DNA from: Chitinophaga pinensis
GTDB taxonomy: Bacteria; Bacteroidota; Bacteroidia; NS11-12g; UBA9320
DNA length: 13,385 nt
NCBI GenBank assembly: GCA_945890595.1
Contig: CAMDCQ010000056.1
Coordinates: 1-13,385, forward strand
Direction of reading: 5' to 3'
Positions 6,585 through 13,385 of the stretch are shown here, piece by piece (within the stretch, counting starts at the first letter, position 1; every line of letters starts with the position of its first letter). Both the position numbers and the translations under genes were made by a program. Under the pieces are notes generated by a model. It had not been told where the DNA came from and did not search any database. It was given only the letters and a program-made list of their open reading frames with translations.

Positions 6585-7892
6585 ATGAAAACTAAAACAC
6601 ACAAACCCAATAAGGTTTCAATTATAACTTTAGGTTGTTCAAAAAATACAGTAGACTCTGAAGTACTCCAGTCTCAACTAACCGGTGGCAGAGTTCATTC
6701 TGTTCACGAGGATACAGCAGATGCCGATACCATTATTATTAACACCTGTGGTTTTATTGATAATGCGAAGCAAGAAAGTATAGATACCATTTTACAATTT
6801 GCTGAAGAGAAAAAAGCAGGTAGAATTGAGAATTTGATAGTTACGGGATGTCTCTCCGAGAGATATAAGGAAGATTTATCTCCAGAGATACCCGAAGTAG
6901 ATAAATGGTATGGCACTTTTGAGTTACCTCAGTTGCTCAATCATTTGGGAGTAGATTACAAAAAAGAACTTCTGGGTGAACGTAAGTCTTCAGTTTCCAG
7001 GCATTATGCCTATATGAAAATATCGGAGGGGTGCGATAGGCCATGTTCTTTTTGCGCGATTCCACTAATGCGTGGTAAGCACGTTTCTAAATCCATTGAT
7101 GAGCTCGTAGCAGAGGCTAAGGGACTTGTACGCGATGGAATTAAAGAAATAATGCTTATCGCGCAAGATTCGACCTACTACGGGATAGACTTATACGGCG
7201 AGCGAAGACTTCACGAGCTCATGGATAGACTTAGTGATATTGAAGGGCTGGAGTGGCTCAGATTGCACTATGCATATCCGTCTAAGTTTCCGTTTGAAGT
7301 GTTGCCGATTATGAACAGCAAACCCAATATTTGTAAATACTTAGACATCCCTATTCAGCATATTTCGGATAATGTTCTCAAAACCATGAGAAGAGGAATT
7401 ACGAAACATCGTACCGAAGAAGTACTAGACAGAATAAAAGCAGAGGTAAGTGGTATTGCCTTACGTACTACCTTACTGGTAGGACATCCTGGGGAGTATG
7501 AACAAGATGTTGAGTAATTGAAATCATTTGTGGAGCAGTATAAGTTTAACAGACTTGGCGTATTTACCTATTCTCACGAGGGTGGAACACATGCTGGAAC
7601 ACTTGAGGATCACGTAGCAGACGAAATAAAAGCTGCTCGTGCTGAAGAGATTATGGGTATACAACATGATATATCGTTTATGCACAATCAAGCACTAGTG
7701 GGTACCGAGCAAAAAATAATCATTGATAGGATAGAGGGCGACTTTTATATGGGACGTACTCAATTCGATTCTCCTGACGTAGATAACGAAGTTTTACTAC
7801 CATTAAGTAGTGGATATCTAAGACTAGGTGATTTTGTGAACGTTCGAATAACAGATGCAGAGCCATTTGATTTGATTGGTGAACTCTTGTAA
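6585..7892 (+). pseudogene. rimO: Ribosomal protein S12 methylthiotransferase RimO, interrupted by in-frame TAA
   Basis: RimO is a radical-SAM enzyme that methylthiolates an aspartate of ribosomal protein uS12. The frame reads from ATG 6585 to TAA 7515-7517 (310 residues), then continues in the same frame for 124 residues to TAA 7890-7892; 435 codons together is the normal family size. The N-terminal MTTase domain has the auxiliary cluster ligands C18, C55 and C89. The radical-SAM motif is C150-x3-C154-x2-C157. The part after the stop (KSFVEQYKFNRLGVFTYSHE, then a TRAM domain ending DAEPFDLIGELL) is intact and matches RimO. Relatives carry Glu at the interrupted position (E-E-L-K), so one base change would explain it. 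If real, the product lacks the TRAM domain needed for substrate binding and is probably inactive. Sequencing error is the main alternative; readthrough is less likely. Confidence 0.9.
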
Positions 7893-7893
7893 T

Positions 7894-9453
7894 ATGCAAG
7901 TAGAGCATGTATCTAGACGCGAAACATTTTTTCATAATGACTTTTTAGAGGCCTACTATTTTTCGGATCGATTAAGTCACCTCAGAACCTATTCTCCAAC
8001 TATTTCTGAAGTTAAACAAGCAATTCAAGCTAAGTCTAATTTTAGTGATGTACAAAGAAAAATACTGGCAACGGATTTATGGAGGCAATATCAAGACGCG
8101 AGAATTGATATTCCTGAAAATACAACGGTATTTAAGAACATTAAATCACTTGAATTAGAAAATACCTTTACAATCACCACAGGGCAACAAATTCATATTG
8201 GTTTAGGTCCACTTTATGTCTTTTATAAGATATTGGATGTTTTGGCTATTGCAGCCGAATGCAAAGAACTGCACCCAAACTATAATTTTGTTCCAGTATT
8301 TTGGATGGCTACAGAAGATCATGATCTTCAAGAGATACAGTCCGTAAATGTTTATAACCAGTCATTTACTTGGGATACAACTCAAACTGGTGCAGTTGGA
8401 CGAATGAATACTGCGGGTATTTCGGAACTTTTTGATGAGTTGAAAACCAAAATGAATTTATCGGAAGCTCAACTCAGGTTTATGGAAGCGTCTCAAGTGG
8501 CTTACAGCCAAAGCGCCAATCTTTCATCCGCGTTTAGAACGTTGTTACATGCTTACTTCTCAGATTACGGACTAGTAATAATGGACGCTGATAGCGAAAA
8601 CCTTAAAAAAGAGTTTATCCCTGTTCTTAAAGATGAATTGAGAGGACTTAATTACAAAGCCTTATTGAATTCTACCGAAGCACTTGAAACAGAAGGTTTT
8701 CAAAGGCAACTCGTCATTAGGGAGTGCAATTTATTTATGCTTGGCGAACATCAAAGAGAAAAACATAATGTCATGAATGATGAAGAAGATGTTCTTGATC
8801 AATATGTAAAACAACATGTTTTCAATCTGAGTCCGAATGCTGCATTACGACCATTGTATCAAGAGTGGATTTTACCCAATTTGGTTTATGTAGGAGGTGC
8901 AAGTGAAGTTCATTATTGGACACAACTTAAAGGATTGTTTGATAATTATAAGATACCCGTACCAATCGTACACTTAAGAACATCCAATATAATTATTCCA
9001 GAGCAACTGCTTCACGAAAATACGGACGTTGATGTAACGGATTTCTTTAAAAGTGATCAATCGTTAATATTTAAAGTGAATAAGGAGCAGGATAAGTTAT
9101 TTCACACTATAAGACAGAACTTTGAAGACTTAAAAACCCAGGTATACGCTCATCAGAATCTGGTAGAGAATAATGTGATAGGATTTAATTTGGATGCTAA
9201 AGTTTCAAAAATGATTGAAAAATTGGATGAAATTAATGCGTTAACCGAAAAGCAATTAGTGAGCAAAAGTCAATTGAATCCAACGTTAAATAGATTATTG
9301 AAAACAAAGAAAAAATACTTCAATTCTGACCTCGTTCAGGAACGCAAAGAGGATGTGCTTACCTATGGAAATGTAGTAGAATCTAGTATCGAACAATTGA
9401 TGCCTTACTTTGGAATTTCGGGCTTTCAAAAAATTGGAATAATCAATACGTAA
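7894..9453 (+). CDS. bshC: Bacillithiol biosynthesis cysteine-adding enzyme BshC
   Basis: This 519-residue protein is taken from ATG 7894, one base after the rimO stop; an upstream TTG at 7876 lies inside rimO and is unlikely. BshC performs the last step of bacillithiol synthesis, adding cysteine to glucosaminyl-malate. Family blocks visible are ITTGQQIHIGLGPLYVFYK, FVPVFWMATEDHDLQEI (the signature, with acidic and His residues), the LYQEWILPNLVYVGGASEVHYW region and a C-terminal coiled-coil with many Lys and Glu (about 385-470). Length is close to the usual 520-540. It is third in the ftsY-rimO-bshC run. A real nonsense mutation in rimO would leave about 375 untranslated bases upstream and might reduce its expression. 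The BshA and BshB partners are not in the window. Confidence 0.95.
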   Translation: MQVEHVSRRETFFHNDFLEAYYFSDRLSHLRTYSPTISEVKQAIQAKSNFSDVQRKILATDLWRQYQDARIDIPENTTVFKNIKSLELENTFTITTGQQIHIGLGPLYVFYKILDVLAIAAECKELHPNYNFVPVFWMATEDHDLQEIQSVNVYNQSFTWDTTQTGAVGRMNTAGISELFDELKTKMNLSEAQLRFMEASQVAYSQSANLSSAFRTLLHAYFSDYGLVIMDADSENLKKEFIPVLKDELRGLNYKALLNSTEALETEGFQRQLVIRECNLFMLGEHQREKHNVMNDEEDVLDQYVKQHVFNLSPNAALRPLYQEWILPNLVYVGGASEVHYWTQLKGLFDNYKIPVPIVHLRTSNIIIPEQLLHENTDVDVTDFFKSDQSLIFKVNKEQDKLFHTIRQNFEDLKTQVYAHQNLVENNVIGFNLDAKVSKMIEKLDEINALTEKQLVSKSQLNPTLNRLLKTKKKYFNSDLVQERKEDVLTYGNVVESSIEQLMPYFGISGFQKIGIINT

Positions 9454-9466
9454 AGACCTCAAAGTC

Positions 9467-9496
9467 TTGTATGAGTTGAATTTTAATCTATTTTTG
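9467..9496 (+). promoter_or_regulatory. Promoter of the OmpA-family gene
   Basis: TTG (9467-9469), a 19-base spacer, then TATTTTTG (9489-9496): the cleanest promoter in the window. The start should fall near 9502, leaving a leader of about 40 A-rich bases before ATG 9542. It suggests strong, independent expression, as expected for an abundant envelope protein. Confidence 0.65.
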
Positions 9497-9541
9497 CATC
9501 CATATTAAAATCACTCAAAATCGATTACAAAAACCACCAGT

Positions 9542-10888
9542 ATGAAACAGTATAAACATATCGCATTAATTCTTGCAGTATTTAGCTACACTGCATCTAT
9601 AGCTCAAACTAGCTATTTCTCACAATTTTCAAAAGCAAATAAATGGTCAGCGGGTGTACAGTTAAGCCCTACATTTTCCGCAAACGACGCTGATGGGAGT
9701 GTTAGCTTTGCAGGTGGTGCGCATGTTAAATATTCTTTTGGTCAATCTTTCGGTCTTAATCTAAGTGCAGACTTAGGGTCATTGAAAGGAAGCCAAGAAA
9801 GTTCAACCTATGAATTCACCAATAAAATCAAGCAAATCGATGTTACCGGAGTTTATACCATCGGAAATATTTCGTTTATCAGACCACTAAGAAAAGTTCA
9901 ATTATACAGTTTCTTGGGTTTAGGAATGACGTTTTCTGACGTAGAAGGTTCATTTGGAACTGCTGGAGGAACGCTTGCTGGAACAACAACAGCGTATAAA
10001 GGAAGTAACACTACCATTCCTTTTGGATTTGGTTTGAAAAGAAACCTAAATGACAAGTTAGATCTTGGATTGGAATACAAACATAATTGGGTGAGTACAG
10101 ATTTGTTAGATGGATTAAATGTTGCAGAGCTTGGAAACGGATTGGCTTATGATCGTTTTCAAACCGTGAGCATAAAAGCTTCTTTCAAATTTGGTGATAA
10201 AGAACAAACTACACACATGGATTGGTTGAATCCACTAGAAACAATTTATGAAGATATTGACTCGTTGTTCATGGTTACCGCCAAATTACAAGGTGATGCC
10301 GATAAGGACGGAGTAGCAGATATGTTTGATCAAGAGGGAAATACCGATTGTGATAAAGTATACGGAAATGGTAAAGCAGTAGACTCTGATGGAGATGGTG
10401 TTAACGATTGTAAGGATTTAGAGCCATTTTCTTTGTCTAAAGATGTAGATGAGAATGGTGTTGCTATAGATGCTGATGGTGACGGTGTTCCTGACAGTTT
10501 AGACGAAGAGCCTAACTCTCCAGCTGGTGAAATTGTAAATTCAAGAGGTATTGCTGCCAAAAGTGGTGCTTGTTGCGATTGTGATAACGTAAGCTTACCC
10601 TCTGTAATTTTTGAGAATGGTAGTGCACGTATATCGCCATCTTCCTATGGAATACTTTACTCAATAGCCGAGAAAATGAAATCATGCCCAGGACTTGAAT
10701 TAAATGCAACTGGATACACTACAAGCAAAGCAGGTGAGCAAATTGCGAATAAAAGATCAACTGCAATTGTTGATTATTTAGAAGCTAACTATGGTATCGA
10801 ACGAGGCCGAATCAAAACTGTATATTCTACAAGTAAAGGTGTGGAATATGGCAATAGAAGAATTGATCTTGGGCAAGCCAATAACTAA
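9542..10888 (+). CDS. OmpA-family outer membrane protein with thrombospondin type 3 repeats
   Basis: This 448-residue protein starts with a Sec signal peptide (MKQYKHIALILAVFSYTASI, cleavage after about residue 21, before QTS). Residues about 30-225 have alternating Gly/aromatic strands typical of a small outer-membrane beta-barrel. Residues about 250-325 carry calcium-binding type thrombospondin repeats (DADKDGVADMFD, DSDGDGVNDCKD, DADGDGVPDSLD), a likely stiff spacer. A Cys cluster CCDCD (about 343-347) precedes the C-terminal OmpA-like domain (about 351-446; LPSVIFENGSA, ANKRSTAIVDYLEANYGI, NRRIDL). The Arg of the peptidoglycan site is kept (NKRS), but the usual GHTD Asp is replaced in GYTTSKAG, so diaminopimelate binding may differ. 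It probably links outer membrane and wall. It has its own promoter and terminator. Confidence 0.93.
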   Translation: MKQYKHIALILAVFSYTASIAQTSYFSQFSKANKWSAGVQLSPTFSANDADGSVSFAGGAHVKYSFGQSFGLNLSADLGSLKGSQESSTYEFTNKIKQIDVTGVYTIGNISFIRPLRKVQLYSFLGLGMTFSDVEGSFGTAGGTLAGTTTAYKGSNTTIPFGFGLKRNLNDKLDLGLEYKHNWVSTDLLDGLNVAELGNGLAYDRFQTVSIKASFKFGDKEQTTHMDWLNPLETIYEDIDSLFMVTAKLQGDADKDGVADMFDQEGNTDCDKVYGNGKAVDSDGDGVNDCKDLEPFSLSKDVDENGVAIDADGDGVPDSLDEEPNSPAGEIVNSRGIAAKSGACCDCDNVSLPSVIFENGSARISPSSYGILYSIAEKMKSCPGLELNATGYTTSKAGEQIANKRSTAIVDYLEANYGIERGRIKTVYSTSKGVEYGNRRIDLGQANN

Positions 10889-10920
10889 TCTCAAATAAAA
10901 ATTTAAAATAACCTAAACGA

Positions 10921-10956
10921 GAGGGCTTCAATAAAAATTGAAGCCCTTTTTATTTT
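10921..10956 (+). terminator. Rho-independent terminator after the OmpA-family gene
   Basis: AGGGCTTCAAT (10922-10932) pairs perfectly over 11 bases with ATTGAAGCCCT (10937-10947), with an AAAA loop and a T-rich tail to 10956. It is the strongest terminator in the window. Confidence 0.92.
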
Positions 10957-10957
10957 G

Positions 10958-10965
10958 TATAATTG
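10958..10965 (+). promoter_or_regulatory. Weak promoter -7 candidate for the small barrel gene
   Basis: TATAATTG differs from TAnnTTTG by one base and lies directly after the OmpA terminator, with TTG (10938-10940) 17 bases upstream inside that hairpin. The expected start is about 10971, giving almost no leader before ATG 10974. It is weak and may be chance. Confidence 0.25.
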
Positions 10966-10973
10966 CACATAGA

Positions 10974-11546
10974 ATGATAAAGTTAGTTTCGTTGGTAGTA
11001 CTAGTGTGTTTTGTAACAACAGTAAATGCACAAATGAAAAATGAAGTTGCATTGGTGATTTCTCCGCTCAAATTTGAAGAAGCCAGTAGTTATCAAGCGA
11101 TGTATCGACATAGCCTAAAGAAAGATATGTGGTCCCTAAGAGGTGGCGCTAGGGTGTTTGTAAATACAGATAAAGAAATAAGATCTGATACGCTTTCTAC
11201 TCGTTCTGGTACAGTGCAGTATGATTTGTCTGCGGGTATTCAGTATAAGTTGCCTATTTCAAATCTTGAGAAGCTCTATCTATACAGCGCAAGTGATTTG
11301 TACTTTAATTCGGAATTTAATCAAAAGTCCTACGAAACCTATTATGGATATTATTGGTCATTTGGTGTAAAACCAATTTTTGGATTGAGTTATGAGCCAT
11401 TTGATAATATCAGGCTTTCACTAGAGTCTCGTGGGGATTTTAATGTTAATTTACAAGATTACAGTGCACCCGGTGAAAATAGGGATCAACGATTCAATTT
11501 TAACGCAGCAAAACAATTAGCTTTAGGCCTTGGTTACTTATTTTAA
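10974..11546 (+). CDS. Predicted small outer membrane beta-barrel protein, unknown function
   Basis: This 190-residue protein is taken from ATG 10974; an upstream TTG at 10938 lies in the terminator stem and is unlikely. A signal peptide is clear (MIKLVSLVVLVCFVTTVNAQ, cleavage before or after the Gln). The rest has short alternating polar and aromatic strands (for example YQAMYRHSLKK, WSLRGGARVF, YYGYYWSFGVKPIFGLSYEP, LALGLGYLF) and ends in a terminal Phe, the pattern of an outer-membrane barrel inserted by the BAM complex. I do not recognise a specific family. It sits just after the OmpA-type gene, but a strong terminator separates them. Its TAA overlaps the tpiA stop by three bases in the opposite direction. 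Confidence 0.75.
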   Translation: MIKLVSLVVLVCFVTTVNAQMKNEVALVISPLKFEEASSYQAMYRHSLKKDMWSLRGGARVFVNTDKEIRSDTLSTRSGTVQYDLSAGIQYKLPISNLEKLYLYSASDLYFNSEFNQKSYETYYGYYWSFGVKPIFGLSYEPFDNIRLSLESRGDFNVNLQDYSAPGENRDQRFNFNAAKQLALGLGYLF

Positions 11547-12292
11547 AAGCTATTCGTTAAAGCAACAAAGCTATCAGCATCAAGAGATGCTCCTCCAATA
11601 AGACCTCCGTCTATATCTGAACAAGCAAATAGTTCGTTTGCATTAGAAGGTTTTACACTGCCTCCATACAAGATGGAAATATTACTTGCCGTGATTTCAC
11701 CGTATCTGCTAGCAATTGTATTTCGAATAAAGGCATGCATTTCCTGAGCTTGTGCAGGAGAAGCTGTTTCACCTGTGCCGATGGCCCAAACCGGTTCATA
11801 AGCAATAATACAGTTCCGTAACTCTAGCTCGTTAAGTTGAAAAAGTCCTTGTTCTATTTGAAGTCTAATTGTTTCGAAATGTTCACCATCTTGTCTTTGC
11901 GCTAGTGTTTCTCCGCAGCAATAAATTGGTTTCAGGCTGTGTTTTAAAACATTATTTACCTTAAAGGAGATGGATAAACTATCTTCTTGAAAATATTCTC
12001 TTCTTTCACTATGGCCTAATATGACGTATTGAACGCCCACACTTTTAAGCATTTTAACAGACACCTCACCCGTAAAAGCTCCTTCGTCTTGCTGATGGCA
12101 ATTTTGAGCGGCAAGTGCAATGTTTGTATGACTTAACATCGTTTTAAAAGTGTTTAGATGTATAAAAGGCGGAGCTATGATAGAGATTACATTTGTGTTA
12201 ATATGTTTATCCAGTAAATTGCTAAGCAACTCTTTGCCTTCGTTCAGGTCTAGATTCATTTTCCAGTTTCCTGCTACTATTTTTTCTCTCAT
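11543..12292 (-). CDS. tpiA: Triosephosphate isomerase
   Basis: This 249-residue cytosolic enzyme interconverts dihydroxyacetone phosphate and glyceraldehyde 3-phosphate in glycolysis and gluconeogenesis. I use ATG 12292-12290 (MREKIVAGNWKMN), which matches the family's start; an in-frame start eight codons earlier would lie inside the upstream gene. Catalytic residues are in place: N9 and K11 (GNWKMN), H94 (LGHSERR), E166 (AYEPVWAIGTG, including loop 6) and the phosphate-binding LYGGSV. Length is standard. Its ATG overlaps the TGA of the GlmU-like gene (ATGA), suggesting translational coupling. Its stop overlaps that of the convergent barrel gene. Confidence 0.98.
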   Translation of the reverse strand: MREKIVAGNWKMNLDLNEGKELLSNLLDKHINTNVISIIAPPFIHLNTFKTMLSHTNIALAAQNCHQQDEGAFTGEVSVKMLKSVGVQYVILGHSERREYFQEDSLSISFKVNNVLKHSLKPIYCCGETLAQRQDGEHFETIRLQIEQGLFQLNELELRNCIIAYEPVWAIGTGETASPAQAQEMHAFIRNTIASRYGEITASNISILYGGSVKPSNANELFACSDIDGGLIGGASLDADSFVALTNSF

Positions 12293-13385
12293 GTATTTAT
12301 TGATTTTGATTCCCAAAAGCGATCTTTGGCCGAATCTTTAAAAATGGTTGTTAATATATCTTGGTCTACTTGATCAAAATCTAAACCTCGCCGCTGCAAA
12401 ACGATACTTGCCGTTTCAAACGCTTTAGGTACTTCATACGTGGCAAAACCAGTTGCTCCCCCCCACGTAAATGATGGTATGTAGTTTCTAGGGAATCCAG
12501 CACCAAAGATATTCGCAGATACTCCTACTACTGTCCCGGTATTAAACATTGTATTTATGCCACATTTGCTATGGTCACCCATTATAAGGCCACAAAACTG
12601 CAAACCGGTATTCACAAATCTATTTTTGGTATAATTCCACAATTTTACTTGTGCATAGTTATTTTTCAGATTAGAACTATTGGTGTCAGCACCAAGATTA
12701 CACCATTCGCCTATCACAGAATTACCCAAAAATCCATCATGACCTTTATTACTAAAGCCATAAAAAACAGTATTACTAACTTCACCTCCCACCTTACTAT
12801 GAGGACCAACCGTTGTGTCTCCATATATTTTAGCTCCCATTTTAATGGTAGAATGTTCACACAATGCAAAGGGTCCCCGTATGAGGCTGCCTTCCATAAT
12901 TTCACTATGAGCGGCAATATAAATAGGTCCATGAGTGGAATTCAGAACGCTTGCTTCTATAATAGCTCCTTCTTCCACAAATATGTCATGACCAATGAGT
13001 GTATTGCTTTCAGAAATAGGTTGAGAAACTCTACCAGAGGTTAAGACGTGGTAGTCTGCTTTTATCTCATGACCATTTTTTAAAAAAATATCAAAGGTGT
13101 TGTTTAGTAAATTGCTTTGAAATTCTATTTTTTGGGCACCTTTAGCAACGTCTTCTAAAAAATCAAACTTGGTAAGATGCTCTGATCCTCGATAAGCAAT
13201 GAGTGTCTCGCCGTCGTAAATAGCTTGATTTAAACCTAGTTTGTTGAGGAGAGAAAGGGTTTCGTCATTGGGTATACATCTGCCATTCAGGTATAAATTA
13301 TCTTGACTAAACGTAACTGAATACTTTGCTGATAAGTAGTCTTGAGTTAAAAAAGAAAAATTTCCAGGTAAATGATGTTTCCATT
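12289..13385 (-). CDS. GlmU-like sugar nucleotidyltransferase/acetyltransferase (5' end outside window)
   Basis: The minus-strand frame is open from the window edge (first full codon 13383-13381) to TGA 12291-12289, giving 364 visible residues; the GTG at 12978 is internal, not the start. The visible start (WKHHLPGNFSFLTQDYL) suggests only about 30 residues are missing, including the nucleotide-binding loop. The N-terminal part fits the reduced nucleotidyltransferase domain of the Bacteroidota-type GlmU-like family (alternative GlmU). The C-terminal half is a left-handed beta-helix with hexapeptide repeats (for example GPIYIAAHSEIMEGSLI, NLGADTNSSNLKNNYAQVKL, GINTMFNTGTVVGVSANIFG). The family is thought to make UDP-GlcNAc for wall and lipopolysaccharide, though direct proof is limited. 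It overlaps tpiA by 4 bases, so it heads a probable two-gene operon. Confidence 0.88.
   Translation of the reverse strand, partial: WKHHLPGNFSFLTQDYLSAKYSVTFSQDNLYLNGRCIPNDETLSLLNKLGLNQAIYDGETLIAYRGSEHLTKFDFLEDVAKGAQKIEFQSNLLNNTFDIFLKNGHEIKADYHVLTSGRVSQPISESNTLIGHDIFVEEGAIIEASVLNSTHGPIYIAAHSEIMEGSLIRGPFALCEHSTIKMGAKIYGDTTVGPHSKVGGEVSNTVFYGFSNKGHDGFLGNSVIGEWCNLGADTNSSNLKNNYAQVKLWNYTKNRFVNTGLQFCGLIMGDHSKCGINTMFNTGTVVGVSANIFGAGFPRNYIPSFTWGGATGFATYEVPKAFETASIVLQRRGLDFDQVDQDILTTIFKDSAKDRFWESKSINT

Noticed and set aside
7480..7550. A frameshift as the cause of the rimO break
   Set aside because: The reading frame is identical before and after the stop, and residues align with RimO on both sides, so the lesion is a nonsense codon, not an insertion or deletion.
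10294..10515. DNA repeats in the OmpA-family gene as a recombination or phase-variable site
   Set aside because: The similarity is at protein level (thrombospondin type 3 repeats rich in Asp and Gly codons); the DNA copies are diverged and not in exact tandem.
10938..10973. An N-terminal extension of the barrel gene from TTG 10938
   Set aside because: The TTG lies in the terminator stem, and the ATG at 10974 begins a proper signal peptide.
12289..12978. A short GlmU-like gene starting at GTG 12978
   Set aside because: The same frame stays open to the window edge and the upstream translation continues the family pattern, so 12978 is internal.
12571..13044. Plus-strand 157-codon open frame
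   Set aside because: It lies antisense to the GlmU-like gene, whose beta-helix pattern is unmistakable; the plus-strand translation looks like no protein family.
1..13385. Mobile elements, CRISPR arrays, tRNA or rRNA genes, toxin-antitoxin pairs or defence genes
   Set aside because: No transposase, integrase, direct repeat array, cloverleaf, rRNA-like stretch or defence domain was recognised; gene content is housekeeping throughout.

Overview
The window looks like ordinary chromosomal DNA from a member of the Bacteroidota, most likely Flavobacteriales or a close relative. The sequence is AT-rich. Several gene starts are preceded by the phylum's sigma-A style promoter (TTG, about 19 bases, TAnnTTTG), with A-rich leaders rather than strong Shine-Dalgarno sites. 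Phylum-typical genes are present: DUF4295 directly after bL33, a DUF5522 mini-gene, the Bacteroidota-type GlmU-like protein, BshC, and an OmpA protein with thrombospondin type 3 repeats. The genus cannot be fixed from this alone.

Layout from left to right. At 3-536 is the 3' end of dnaX. It faces a SAM-dependent methyltransferase on the minus strand (590-1315). That gene diverges from rnhB (1348-1935) across a very compact promoter region. A roughly 330-base stretch without a clear gene follows, then a 54-residue Cys-rich DUF5522 gene (2269-2433). A LolC/E-type ABC permease on the minus strand (2439-3662) diverges from a NamZ-type (DUF1343) lipoprotein hydrolase (3693-4931). Next comes a translation block: rpmB, rpmG and a DUF4295 gene (4985-5561), closed by a terminator. 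ftsY, rimO and bshC then run tail to head (5637-9453). An OmpA-family envelope protein (9542-10888) has its own promoter and terminator, and is followed by a small predicted beta-barrel protein (10974-11546). On the minus strand, a GlmU-like gene cut by the window edge (12289-13385) overlaps tpiA (11543-12292) by ATGA.

The genes serve core functions: DNA replication and RNA primer removal, ribosome structure and modification, co-translational membrane targeting, bacillithiol synthesis, amino-sugar and glycolytic metabolism, and envelope upkeep. I see no mobile element, CRISPR array, tRNA, rRNA, toxin-antitoxin pair or defence system, and no multi-gene novel system.

The most notable observation is an in-frame TAA at 7515-7517 that splits an otherwise intact rimO reading frame at codon 311. 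This is a recent nonsense mutation, an assembly error or, less likely, readthrough. Secondary points are the unexplained leader before the DUF5522 gene, a promoter-like element inside a terminator loop before ftsY, nearly touching divergent promoters before rnhB, and an OmpA domain lacking the usual peptidoglycan-binding aspartate.
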